This document shows positions 45,259 through 55,496 of a DNA stretch of 64,000 nt, piece by piece. The notes under the pieces are model-generated. The model was given only the letters and a program-made list of their open reading frames with translations. It did not search any database and was not told the origin of the DNA. This DNA comes from Lomentospora prolificans. Lineage: Eukaryota; Ascomycota; Sordariomycetes; Microascales; Microascaceae. The translations under genes were made by a program, and so were the position numbers. Every line of letters starts with the position of its first letter. Position 1 is the stretch's first letter. The stretch lies in NCBI GenBank assembly GCA_029532625.1, contig JARFXM010000006.1, positions 2,852,001-2,916,000 of the forward strand, written 5' to 3'.

Positions 45259-46223
45259 CGTTTTTTTTTTTTTTTTTTTTTGGTTCCTCTTTTGTGTCTC
45301 TCTCTCTTGGTTGGGCTGGTGCTTGCGTTGGGGGGCGTAGAAGGGTTGGGAACGGAGGGCGTTCACATGGTGTGCGAAATGGATGTTTGGAGATAGCCTC
45401 GCGCACTTATATATGTACATTCTCCTGCCATTGGATCCCTTTGTGTCCCCCCGCCCCCTTCAACTGCGTATATTGCGGTGGATATTGGCATCTCAGGTCT
45501 GCACCGCTTCACCAGGCACAGCCGGCTCAACACACACGGCGCCGGGGGGGGGGGGGGGGAGAGTTCCCCATCTCCAGAAATTCGCTTTCTCCAAATTTAC
45601 ACTTATAGGCAGAAGGCGAGTGGGGATCCACACTGCCTGGCTACCGGAGGACAGAAATATGCCCGGGGACTTGATAGAGCCGCCTATACAAGAAAAGAAA
45701 AAAAAAAGATAAAAAGAAGATAAAATAAAAAAAATGGGTAGGGAGGCGATGTTCCCCATTAGGCTGAATCGCGAGCGTGCTGCGTCTTCATATCCACTCG
45801 CGCGCTGGGCATTTTCTCGCCTAACTCTTTCTCCCCAGGACGGGCAGTACCGGAAATTACTGAACTTTGGTAGCTTCTAGGTTATCTGCGCAACCTATGC
45901 AAGGGTAAAACGGTTCACGTACGGCAGGGCATGGTGGATAAAATAAAAAAAAAAACATGTCGGCTTGAGCGTAGAGCAACATCACGTTCCGGGAAAGCTT
46001 GTAGTAGACAATGGCAGGTATATTTGGAAGGGGAGAAACCCTCCTTATACAAGGTTTAAAGTCAAGGAACAGCCAAGACTGTAATATATACATGGAATCT
46101 GTAGCCTTTATATGTATCTCCATTCCCCGAACCTCGTCTCGTCCCACGTCACTTCAACCTTGGGTTGCCTCCGTCGAACTCGTCTTAGCGCCGATTCAGA
46201 TCACCAGCATCTGCGATATTCAT
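45259..46223. promoter_or_regulatory. Xylanase promoter region
   Basis: On the minus strand, TATATAAG lies at about 45405-45413, some 150 nt before the xylanase start. The leader contains an A run of about 22 nt (45261-45282 as T on the plus strand). Further upstream are a C run (G16 on the plus strand, about 45544-45559) and A/T-rich patches near 45700-45733 and 45940-45956. I found no clear perfect XlnR site (GGCTAA) in this stretch; GGCTGA occurs near 45760. No gene seen. Confidence 0.5.
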
Positions 46224-46616
46224 TTAGCACTCGTCATCGCCGCCGGCCGAGGTGGTGGTAGTTGCGGGAGCCGAGCTGGTGGTAGACGACGTGGGAGGAG
46301 CAGTGGTGCTGGTCCTGAGAGTGGTGGACGACGGGGTGTCGGGGTCGTTGCCTGCCCAAGACGGCCGCGTTAGTCGAGAGGGCCTCTCTCCATGGCTGAC
46401 GGGCATCACATCGCAACGCCGTCCGTACGAGCCTGGATATAAAAACCTACCGGGAATGCACTGGAAGTACCAGTCGTTGTAGTGTTTGCAGTACGTGCCA
46501 GTAACACAAGTGGTAGGGCCAGTCCAGCCAATACCGCCACACTGTCCCCAGACGGTCTGCTGAGCAGAGGCCAGGCCAGCGAGGACCATGGCACCGACGA
46601 TGGAAGCCTTGACCAT
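46224..46616 (-). CDS. Small secreted protein with N-terminal CBM1 cellulose-binding domain
   Basis: Two exons, 46451-46616 and 46224-46351, giving 97 aa. The intron has a GTAGGT donor, a GACTAAC branch and a GGGCAG acceptor. Residues 1-18 are a signal peptide (MVKASIVGAMVLAGLASA). Residues about 19-56 are a complete fungal CBM1: QQTVWGQCGGIGWTGPTTC, then TYCKHYNDWYFQCIPG, with the four cysteines and the aromatic face that binds crystalline cellulose. Residues 57-97 are a Ser/Thr-rich, probably O-glycosylated linker (SSTTLRTSTTAPPTSSTTSS) ending GGDDEC. No catalytic domain follows, although the order CBM1-linker is that of many cellulases and lytic polysaccharide monooxygenases. It lies about 1 kb from the xylanase on the same strand. 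It may act as a free cellulose-binding protein or be the remnant of an enzyme. Confidence 0.9.
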   Translation of the reverse strand: MVKASIVGAMVLAGLASAQQTVWGQCGGIGWTGPTTCVTGTYCKHYNDWYFQCIPGRFLYPGSYGRRCDVMPVSHGERPSRLTRPSWAGNDPDTPSSTTLRTSTTAPPTSSTTSSAPATTTTSAGGDDEC

Positions 46617-48615
46617 TTTGTCGATTGGATTCGGTGGTGAGCGGTTGCAAAGGTCGAGGGCGAGAAAGGGAGAGTCTACCGACTGCGTGGAACCGAGATC
46701 GTCTGCGAGTATCGTGGTCGTGGAGACACTGAATGAGCGAGAAGACGAAATAGGAGGAAAGAAGAGACGGGATGGCTTCCCACATATGTATTCGCTATCA
46801 ACAATGTTCCCCTCAACCTAGACGAGAGCCCTCTTTGCGTCATTCTATCACATTTCGCCGGCCCACCCGGCGGCATTCACCAAAGGTAACAATCAATCCA
46901 ACCCTGCTAACCCAGCTTCAATCTCAAGGGACGCTAGTTTGTCATTCACAGTAGTCTCGTCCGGCCAGGAGCGCAATCCCCGGGGGGGTCCCGGCTTCCG
47001 GAATGGCCTGCCCATGGGACTCGATTTTGCGAATGGTATAATACGCGGCGGGAGATTCAGATTCCAGGATGGAAAAAGAGACTGGCTGTGCGTGTGTGGT
47101 GGAGCAATTGAAGGTAGCACTGGAGCTACTGCACCTCACAGTAGCTGGCATGGGTACCTTCTTCGTATTAGCGCCCATGCACGCCGTTTCGTGGGAATTA
47201 TTTCCGTCAATCGCAAAGATGAGCTTCATGCTGATGGACGCGCTTCAATGTTCGGAAAATTAGACCCCGTCTACCGTTTCCCTAAACAGCACGGCGGTAT
47301 CGCTTCCTTCTTGTCGAGCAGCCAGGCATGTAGGATACCATTTTTCCAGTGTCGCTGTCGCTGTCCTCCGGCGTGGTTGGGGCTCCTGGCGCGTGGCCTC
47401 TTGGTTGCTGGCCCTTCTTGACGTACCTGCAGCCGAGCGAGCCCCTCCAATTTGAAGAATCAAAGTTCAGCAGTCTGCGGCGATGCTATTTCTCCGCACT
47501 CCATGCCTCCGATTATTTCGCTGGCGCACTAATAAGGTATAACTGGAAGCGCTAACCGAGATGCCGCCGCATCGACGGCCTGGCTGGGCCGGTTCTGCAT
47601 TCTTGATTCGGCTCGATACCGTCGGCCTTTCGGTGCCCTCCATTCTGATGACGGCAAGAGACGGATGCATCCGGATCGACGAACACGTGCGTTGTTCCGT
47701 TAAAATCACCAGCCCTCGTCTTCTTTCACAGTCTCGCCGACTAAGATACCCATAATACCAAAGCCCATTTCCGTACTATGTTATTATGCTTACCCCGGAT
47801 CCTGGATGTGGAATCACCAAAACGGACTAAGCCGTAGGGGGTCGGCTCCGAGCGGATTGTTATTGAGTCGAAAAGAGCATTTTGCTTTAGTGGTTGCTGC
47901 TCTTGACACCGGATTAGTGATACATAACGTCGGTGTAGCCTGGCCGGGCAATTGCAACAATTACTGCTGGCTTAGCCAAGCTCATGGTCCTTGTTTGGGA
48001 TCGAGATTGGCTGGCCAGCTGGTTGACTGTAAAAAATGCAAATGTAGTTGTCGGAGTTGTGTTCCTCGGACGAAAGCCGCGCCCAATGCAATGGAGCCAG
48101 ATTATTAGTTGATGCTCCTGGACCTCATGGATCAATGGAGCCAGATTATTAGTTGATGCTCATGGACCTCATGGATCAATGGACCAGGGAACAGTTCAAG
48201 TTTGGGTGCTGTCGCGTCGGCTCCTTGACCTGCTGGCTGGCTGACTAACCCCTCCTAAATTCCGATTAACATTCCCAGTCAGTGTTGTAGCTTGCCAGGA
48301 AAGGGGAGCTGATGCGATGCTCATCCCAGCTTTGCGTGTTACATAGTACCCCTGGCCGGGAATATATCGGCAGATTAACCCATGCAGCGAAATGTAGCCA
48401 CATCAAGCCTTCCGATTCAGGCCCGCCTGCTGGCAGTTCACCCATCTTGAGAACACACGTCCAGCGTGTTGTCCATGGCACCGTCTCACATCCTATAAAC
48501 GTCAAATCGGCATTCCGCCACCCACTTTTCCAACACCCAGGACGACGGAATACGTCTACGCGAACGGCCTCCCACCCATTCTCACCGCGTTTCCGGGCCC
48601 CCTCTGAAGCCCACC
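46617..48615. other. Divergent spacer with 44-bp direct duplication
   Basis: About 2 kb between the CBM1 gene and PIG-S. A 44-bp unit is repeated in tandem at 48091-48134 and 48135-48178. No recognisable gene. Both promoters should lie here. Confidence 0.55.
48091..48178. repeat. Two-copy 44-bp tandem duplication
   Basis: Unit starts ATGGAGCCAGATTATTAG and ends CTCATGGATCA. The copies at 48091-48134 and 48135-48178 differ by one base (CTCCTGG versus CTCATGG). The near-identity indicates a recent duplication. It lies about 440 bp upstream of the PIG-S start. Confidence 0.95.
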
Positions 48616-50342
48616 ATGGCAAGCGGCAAGGCCGGCGTGGCCACGGCCGAGCCCTCCGCTGCACCCTGTCCCGCACCCGTGGCCACTGACCAGGCCGACT
48701 CCCCGCAACTACCCCCAGAGAAACCCTCGGAACAGCGGCGGCGGACGTATATAATACTTTCGTTTTGGGTCCTGGTGGTCTTGCTTGGGTTGCCGATATG
48801 GTGGAAGACGACGAGCATATACCGGGCCGAGCTGCCGCTGACGGAGATGATGGAGTGGGCGGATGGCAAGGTAAGTTAGAGTCCGCGTTTGGAGGCGCCG
48901 CACGCTTCATCCTTGCATCCTCTGTAGAGCCTTTGAACTGACCGCGTCAGGCGTGCAAACCCGTATTTCCTCTGCAGGTCACCTTACAAGCGGGTTCGCT
49001 GCAGGAACAAGAGGCCCAGACACTCCTGCGCCAGACCCAACACGCCCTTGACGACCTCAACGACTTCACCGCCCATCACCTGCGCCTCCAGCTCGCGCCC
49101 CATTCTGCAAAAGGGGGCGAGGTTGCCGAGGTCGATTCCCAATCGGCTGTCACGATCCGCTTAGTCCCCGGCCAAACGGCCATCTCTTCATCCCTCGACC
49201 CCACCCGGCCGATTCTCGACGTCACTTACCCCCCAAACTCCATCCCGTCCCATAGCTCCTCCTCGACCCCCGGAGCTCTGGCATCCTACATCGCCACGGA
49301 GCTCCGCGCAACTTTTGCCGAGGAGCAGGCCATCCTCTCCTATCTGCTCTCGTCGTCGTCTCCGTCGTCCGAGCCTCGAACCAAGTCTCTGAGCCCTGAG
49401 CTTCTTGACACAATCGAGAAGCGCACCACCCGTGCTCTCAAGTACTCCCATACATACCATCTCACATTTTCGCTCTTCACTGCCGGTGCCTCGCCTAGCA
49501 CTTGGGATATCGATACCGCCTTGAACGATTATGTCAAGCCTGTCCTCGATGTTTTGAATCCTATCCACGACTTCACCATCGATACCCAGGTCCAACTCTA
49601 CGCTACGCCGGGAGTACAGTCCGAGGTCCTCTCCAAGGACGATCTCGTATCCTTTATCAACGCTGCCGAGTGGCCCCTTTCGCCCTCAATCGGCGGCGCG
49701 CCCACGGTCAACTTCATCATCTACATCGGCAACCAAACCGTCCGCCTGGACCCCGAAACCGACGCAACCTCGCAGTCCTGGCTCGTCCCCCAATGGGGCT
49801 CCGTTTACCTCCTCTCCCTCCCGCCAACGACCACCCATATCGATGCTTCCACGCTCAAGCAGCCCCTCCTCACCTTCTCGTCCCATCTTCTCTCCCTCCT
49901 CGGCACCCCCGAGTCCGGATCCCTACCGCTCCGCCTCTCCACCCTCGCTCGCATCCGCTCCGCCGACCTCCTCCTCCGCGCCTCCTCCACCCTCGGCTCT
50001 CTCGCTCGGCTTTCCCTCGCCCTCCCCTACATAGCCATCCCCCGCAGCGTCGCCGACGGCGTCTCCAAAACCCTCTACCGCCTCGACCTCGCCTGCGCCA
50101 ACCTCGCCTCCCCCGCCGCCCTCGAGCACGCCCGCATCGCCGAGTCCGAGGCCGAGCGTGCCTTCTTCGAGAAGAGCATGGTAGGCCAGCTCTACTTCCC
50201 CGACGAGCACAAGGTTGCTGTCTACCTACCCCTGCTTGGCCCCGTGGGTGTGCCACTCATCATGGGACTGCTCACCGAGGTCAAGCAGTGGATCAAGAGG
50301 AGGAAAGAGAGGGCGGAAGCTGCCAAGAGGAAGGAGGAGTAA
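48616..50342 (+). CDS. GPI17: GPI transamidase complex subunit PIG-S
   Basis: Two exons, 48616-48870 and 48978-50342, giving 539 aa, the usual length of PIG-S/Gpi17. The subunit belongs to the ER complex that cleaves the C-terminal signal of precursor proteins and attaches the GPI anchor. It has a transmembrane segment near the N-terminus (TYIILSFWVLVVLLGLPIWW, about residues 44-63), a large luminal domain (YSHTYHLTFSLFTAGASPSTWDI, DYVKPVLDVLNPIHDFTIDTQVQ, AEWPLSPSIGGAPTVNFIIYIG and QSWLVPQWGSVYLLSLP are family signatures) and a second transmembrane segment near the C-terminus (VYLPLLGPVGVPLIMGLL) followed by a basic tail. A GPI-anchored substrate candidate, the aspartic protease, is in the same window. 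Its 3' end is convergent with the kelch gene, 429 nt apart. Confidence 0.93.
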
Positions 50343-50771
50343 CGCATGTGATACCAAGGAAGAAAAAGATTAATAAATGGCCGGGGGGAGTGTATCGTTT
50401 TCCATATGTTTACGGCTTGTATAATAGATCTCAGGGATACGCGCCCGGAAAGGTCGTCGATACGCTTGTCCAGGGTCGAGTTTACTACGATCTCCATGAA
50501 GAAAGATTCAATATATAAATATATATATCTGTATTCCGCCCAAGGTGAAAATAAAAAAGGTTAAAAAGAGAAATGAAGAAGAAATTTTCGTAACAAAAAG
50601 GGTCGAAAATAATACTGGGGCGTTTCCAAGAAGAAAAGGCTGCATGGTCATCGTTCATGTCCCATCCACACCACACCAAAAAATCCCTTTCTCATGATAC
50701 AAGCACTTCATTTTGTTTTTATCCGTCTCAGTTCCCAAAATCAATCTCACCCTTCCACTAGGACGCACCTC
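50343..50771. other. Convergent 3' spacer
   Basis: A 429-nt A/T-rich gap between convergent genes, with a TA-rich patch near 50510-50530. No gene seen. Confidence 0.6.
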
Positions 50772-53700
50772 TTAAGTACCGGCAATGCCAAGTCCAACCC
50801 TGGCTTGGCCTTGCGCGCCATAGCCCTGGCTCATGACGCTGGCATTCGTCCCCGTCCGCTCTCTCATCCTCCGGCCCTCCATGAGGCCCCTGAGACCCCG
50901 CTTCTGCAGACCAATGACGGAACTCAACTCGCCGCTCCAAATCTCGCGGGCCCCCGCGGCACCACCTGCGCCGCGTTCTGACTCGCCAATTTCGGAAGAC
51001 CATTCAGACCCGGAGACGCTGGTGGCGGCGCTCATGTCCTCGCTAGCGGGGCGGCCGCTCGTCTGGCTACCTGTCGCGCTAGGGACGGAGGTGTTAATAC
51101 CCAACGCCGAGGTGCGAGAGGCGAGATTCTGACCAGTCGCGTCGCTCGCGCCAGAAATGCTACCGCCGTTTTGGCCGGGTTGTGCCATGTCAGACATGGT
51201 GGTCGTAGGAGATACGAGTGTAGTGTCGGAAGAGGGGACGAAAAAGTTGGGGTTAAGAGAGCCGTCGATACCGCGACCTCCACCGGCCGCCATAGCGGTG
51301 GCGTTAAAGACTGCGGCGGCGTTGCGCGAGTCGAGGAGGGCGTGGAGTCGTTCGACAACAGCCTCTAGCAACCCGTCGATGCGGTAAGGGCGGGCGATCT
51401 GGAGCAGGGAGCAGAGGATTTGAGGAGTGCAGAGTGGCGAGGAAGGCGGCGCGAGAGAAGAGGTGTAGAGGAAGTGGAGGAGGGCCTGCACGGTAAGGTA
51501 GGTGTGGGGTAGGTAGAGGCACCTCGGTCGCGAGTTGGGTGGGAGGGTTCGCGGCGTCGGTGCAGTGTTAATGGTCGCCATCGTTACAGGATCGACGGTG
51601 CCGGGAGATAAAACGCCACCAGAGAGGCTTGTGGCCGCCGTGCTCGGCGGTTTCCCTGATGACGTGGCTGATACGAGGGTGCTCGCCATAGATAGGGTGC
51701 TGCCGACAGTGTTGCGTTCCGAGCTGCCAGCGGTGATGCTTGAGCTCCGAATTGGGTTAGCCATGCCTGACCGAAGGGTGACGGCGTCACTCCCGTCCTG
51801 CGTGGCGGTACCCTCTCGGAGGAGTTGTACGAAATAAGGGCCCCATCGGCGGGCAACAATTCTAGAATTCACGGGTATGCGCTCGCCCGTGATGCACAAG
51901 ATGTCCATGTCCGCCAGCTCGCGCATGGCTAACGCCTTCTCGCCTAGCTCTTCGGACGCTCGCGAGTGTGAGCGCCCGCCTGCGGTGGAACCGGCCTTTC
52001 GTGCGACGCTGAGACCGGGGCCTGCGTAGGGGCTGCTGGCCGAAACGAAACCAGACATGGGCGACGTCTTCCTGGGGTTATCGTAGAACCCGAATGCCTC
52101 AAGCTCCACCATGCACACATTGGAAAAGTTGATTCGCCTATGGTTGTAGTCGTCGACGAGGCTTCGCTTCCGGTTCCCTAGAATGACGAATGTGTTGCGC
52201 CTGCTCCAGAGCACGCCTCGATTCCAACTTCCCTGGCTGAAAACGGAGCCGCCGGCGTCGATACGCGACCATGTCAAAGTTCGCAGATCAAGCGCCCATA
52301 GTGCGTACTCTTGCTTACTGGAAGTGAGGTACGTCCCGCTCACGACGAAGTGGGTGTCAATAACGCCGCCGTTGGGAAACCGTAGACCAGGAGGCGAGTA
52401 GGCGCTCGCCATCGCCTTCTCGGACAGAGTGCCATCGGGGGCACGGATTTGGAGCTCCAGCTTGACGTCGAGGAAGTTATAGTTGGAGTAAATAAGCATA
52501 GATGAGCCAGGTTCCCGAGCCTCCTGGCTAATGCCGCCCTCTGGCCGCTGAGGCCCGGTTGATTGCGCCCTCCCAATCTTGGCAGTGACCGATGGTGGTA
52601 AGGGGGCGACGACGCTCCTATAGGCGCCGCAGCTCTTGCCGAGTGACTGAGTTGAGGTCCATTTGAGACTACGCAGGTTGAAGACGCTAATCTGCTCAAT
52701 ATAATGGTTGGCCGCGTCCTGTCCACCCACAACGATCATCTCGGCGCCGCCAGTTCCATCGATCGATACACCAAGTCGACCCTCATTTGGGTTACCGGTC
52801 GAGGGGTTATGATGAAGGGCCGAAAGTGGGGCTTTGCTAGACGAAAAAATGGCAGCCGAAGGCAGGATACAAGCGCAGTGAGCGTACCTGCCCTCCGGTG
52901 CATCGGGAGTGTCAATGGACACCCATTTGCGTGATGGGACATCGTAAATATAAATATCCGACATAACCGTCATTTCAGGTTGTTGGTCGTTTACTGACGG
53001 GCTCGCCGGGTTTGTAGCGGGCGACATGCCTCCGTAACAAACGAGTTTCGTATCCCCAAGCGCACACATTGAGTGGAAGTACCTCGGAGGTGGAACATCT
53101 CCCGAGGTCTCAAGTTTCGTCCAGTGACGTCGAATGAGGTCCAGCTCGTACAGATCCGACGTCAGGGGTGCAGGGCGGCTCCGTGACAATATCCTTCCGC
53201 CAAACACGTAGAGCTTGTCGCCTAGGACCGTAGTCGTCGCACCGACGAGTGCGTGGGGTTCGCGGCCGGTGGTTCGGTGCACATTGCACATGAGGCCCGA
53301 GAGGTGTGTCGAGGATGCCGATGAGGGTGGAAGGCTGCCCGTGGCGGGGGTGCGAGGTTGTTGATTTACAGATGGGGAGGGGCCGGCAGACATGGGACCA
53401 TTGCTCCTAGGCGTCAGATTATCTTTAGAATCAGTAGCACCTCCCGCGCTACCTTGTTGTCTCGAATTCTCGCCTATCGATGCTAAACTACTCTGGCTGC
53501 TGGTCATATCGTAGGCATCTTGCCCAGCGCCACCAGCCTCGTACATGGCGGCGCTAGCAGAGGTGCTCGAGTCCATTGTGCTCGTGCGGCTATCCATGGA
53601 AGCGGCTCTAGGCGGAAATGCAGCTGCAGTTGCAACGATGTCGACCTCGTCGTCCGAGGGATCGATGTCGATGATGGCGTCGAGGGGGGTTCGAATTGGG

Positions 53701-54260
53701 GCCGTGTGGGGGGGGACTGGGGTGAGCAGAGATCCGTCGTTGGGGTCGATCGAATCGTCCGACGGAGGTTCGGGCGGCAGAGGCTTCGCGAGGCTATCCT
53801 GCAAGCTCAGACTGCGACCATGTTGTGCGAAGCGGGGTCTAGAAGTGAAGGAAGAGGAAACGGAAGGAGCGGGCGAATTGGTGGTTGCGGGCGGTAATGT
53901 GGTGGAATTGATTGACGAAAAGGGGCCGGACGAAAAGGCGCTGCGGTTCAAAAACGAAGGCTGTCGTCGAAGGCCCGGCGATTCGTCGCGATTGCTGCTA
54001 CTGCTGCTGGGGGCGAGTTTTTTTATGCCTCGATAAACCCCAGAAAGAATGTCAGAAGGTGACTTGGCGGCAGAGATGGAAGCTGAGGGGGTAGTTGCAT
54101 TGTTGGAGCGATCGTCAGTTTCGGAGTCGGAAAAATAGGAGGGGCCGCTGCCTTCTGTTACTGGGGTCACGAGTGGTGTGTGTGCGGGAGTGGTCGAAGT
54201 CTGGGCACCGCCATTGTGAGGCAGAGAGCCCAGCGTGGGCGTGCCAGTGGGTGTTGGCAT
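50772..54260 (-). CDS. ral2: Ral2-type kelch/BTB protein (cell polarity, Ras pathway)
   Basis: Single exon, 1162 aa. Residues about 1-310 are a disordered Ser/Thr/Pro-rich leader. Residues about 320-760 contain kelch-type beta-propeller repeats: ALVGATTTVLGDKLYVFGGR, DLYELDLIRRHWTKLE, PPPRYFHSMCALGDTKLVCYGG, DIYIYDVPSRKWVSID, EGRYAHCACIL, EMIVVGGQDAANHYIEQISVF and WALDLRTLTWSRIDAGG. A BTB/POZ-like region follows, split by a low-complexity insertion: MDILCITGERIPVNSRIVARRWGPYF (about 805-830), and later HTYLTVQALLHFLYTSSLAPPS. The rest is Ser/Gly-rich. The architecture matches Schizosaccharomyces pombe Ral2, which is needed for Ras1 activation and cell shape. Start at the first ATG, directly preceded by four AGGCC repeats. 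Confidence 0.85.
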   Translation of the reverse strand: MPTPTGTPTLGSLPHNGGAQTSTTPAHTPLVTPVTEGSGPSYFSDSETDDRSNNATTPSASISAAKSPSDILSGVYRGIKKLAPSSSSSNRDESPGLRRQPSFLNRSAFSSGPFSSINSTTLPPATTNSPAPSVSSSFTSRPRFAQHGRSLSLQDSLAKPLPPEPPSDDSIDPNDGSLLTPVPPHTAPIRTPLDAIIDIDPSDDEVDIVATAAAFPPRAASMDSRTSTMDSSTSASAAMYEAGGAGQDAYDMTSSQSSLASIGENSRQQGSAGGATDSKDNLTPRSNGPMSAGPSPSVNQQPRTPATGSLPPSSASSTHLSGLMCNVHRTTGREPHALVGATTTVLGDKLYVFGGRILSRSRPAPLTSDLYELDLIRRHWTKLETSGDVPPPRYFHSMCALGDTKLVCYGGMSPATNPASPSVNDQQPEMTVMSDIYIYDVPSRKWVSIDTPDAPEGRYAHCACILPSAAIFSSSKAPLSALHHNPSTGNPNEGRLGVSIDGTGGAEMIVVGGQDAANHYIEQISVFNLRSLKWTSTQSLGKSCGAYRSVVAPLPPSVTAKIGRAQSTGPQRPEGGISQEAREPGSSMLIYSNYNFLDVKLELQIRAPDGTLSEKAMASAYSPPGLRFPNGGVIDTHFVVSGTYLTSSKQEYALWALDLRTLTWSRIDAGGSVFSQGSWNRGVLWSRRNTFVILGNRKRSLVDDYNHRRINFSNVCMVELEAFGFYDNPRKTSPMSGFVSASSPYAGPGLSVARKAGSTAGGRSHSRASEELGEKALAMRELADMDILCITGERIPVNSRIVARRWGPYFVQLLREGTATQDGSDAVTLRSGMANPIRSSSITAGSSERNTVGSTLSMASTLVSATSSGKPPSTAATSLSGGVLSPGTVDPVTMATINTAPTPRTLPPNSRPRCLYLPHTYLTVQALLHFLYTSSLAPPSSPLCTPQILCSLLQIARPYRIDGLLEAVVERLHALLDSRNAAAVFNATAMAAGGGRGIDGSLNPNFFVPSSDTTLVSPTTTMSDMAQPGQNGGSISGASDATGQNLASRTSALGINTSVPSATGSQTSGRPASEDMSAATSVSGSEWSSEIGESERGAGGAAGAREIWSGELSSVIGLQKRGLRGLMEGRRMRERTGTNASVMSQGYGAQGQARVGLGIAGT

Positions 54261-54280
54261 GGCCTGGCCTGGCCTGGCCT
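54261..54280. repeat. GGCCT microsatellite abutting a start codon
   Basis: Four perfect GGCCT units (AGGCC on the coding strand) lie directly next to the start codon of the kelch gene, so the repeat is in its leader. Confidence 0.95.
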
Positions 54281-55467
54281 GGCAGTATTATTATGGTGCT
54301 CGCACCAGTTAGAGGTGAGCGGAAGGGCAGGGAATCTCGGCGGCTCGATGGTCCAGTCTGACTTCGTCTAGTCTCTCGAGCGAGCAGTCGCCTGGCCTGG
54401 GGTATGAGGAACCGTCGACTGGCCGCTATTTTCTCCCCCTCCCACGCCCAAAGCCAAGTGTTCTTAGCCAAATCGGCTTTTGTCGTCTCTTGATGCTCCC
54501 TCCCCACCAAGATTACCCAGTCCATAAATGCCCTTCGAGTGGCAAAATCAGCAAGTTGTACTAGCCGAAATTTCCAGCCAGCCCTGCGACAGGTTGAATT
54601 CGGACAATGTTTCGCTTCGCTGCAAAGGATGCCACCAATCCGGATAGCACAGGGCTCTTCCTCCGAACGACTGGTTGGAATTGGAAATGTTCTCTGGATT
54701 TGACTAGGAATTCGACCGCAATCCGCGGCGCACTAGTTTGACATAAAGCTCAGGTGTATGAGGGCAGGTAAGAAATAGAAAGAACCTGAGAGTATATCCA
54801 GCCGGTATTGAGAGAGGGTGGGAGAGAAGAGAGAGAGAAGGTTAGAGCGGTGACTAAGATGACGCCCCAAAAACACCATGGATCAGATCCATGGATGGAA
54901 TAGGAGAATAAGAAGGGAGGGAGGGAAAAGGATAGAATGATGGGCCAACGCATGTGGGGTGCGAATGCTACAAGTACGGAGGTTGAAGTATGTATAATAG
55001 CGTGCACCAGTTTAAGGGGATGAGGGTGAACGAGATAATGACGAGTGGATGGAGCCGTCTTCACGGACCCCGGCGTACCAGGGAACATGACATCGTCCTC
55101 CTATATAACAAGGCCGGCTTGAGTCTAATTAGGTCCAGAATAGACGATAATCGTTCCCCTCCCAGGTAAATCGACCAGAATGGCCGGCTCCTCCGCTCGC
55201 GTGCTAAAGATCGGGCAGGGTCTGTAATACGTAGGGAAGTGGCTCCGGCCTGAAAACTTGTGTAGGTAAGGAGAGGCTGACAATACTGACCGGGGCACGC
55301 AGATGGTGATCCCCGTTTTTGGGGCCACAGAGACTAGGGTAGCAAAAGTGACAGGGGGAACTATGGACACAGAGAGCTAGCGGCCTGGGACGGAGATACG
55401 GAAGGGTCAGAGGTCAAACGAGACTAGAACAAGGAAACGGACGGGTTTTCTGACACAAATAGATACG

Positions 55468-55496
55468 AAACGCCAGGGTGTACCACGCTGGCGTTT
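55468..55496. repeat. Perfect 9-bp inverted repeat, hairpin
   Basis: AAACGCCAG (55468-55476) and CTGGCGTTT (55488-55496) are perfect inverted arms. The 11-nt interior GGTGTACCACG can add three more pairs (GTG/CAC) after one G-G mismatch, leaving a TAC loop. It lies in a spacer. Confidence 0.9.

Noticed and set aside
49502..50518. 338-codon plus-strand frame overlapping PIG-S
   Set aside because: It is the +1 register of the PIG-S exon, Arg/Pro-rich with no domain; PIG-S itself is recognisable in the other frame.
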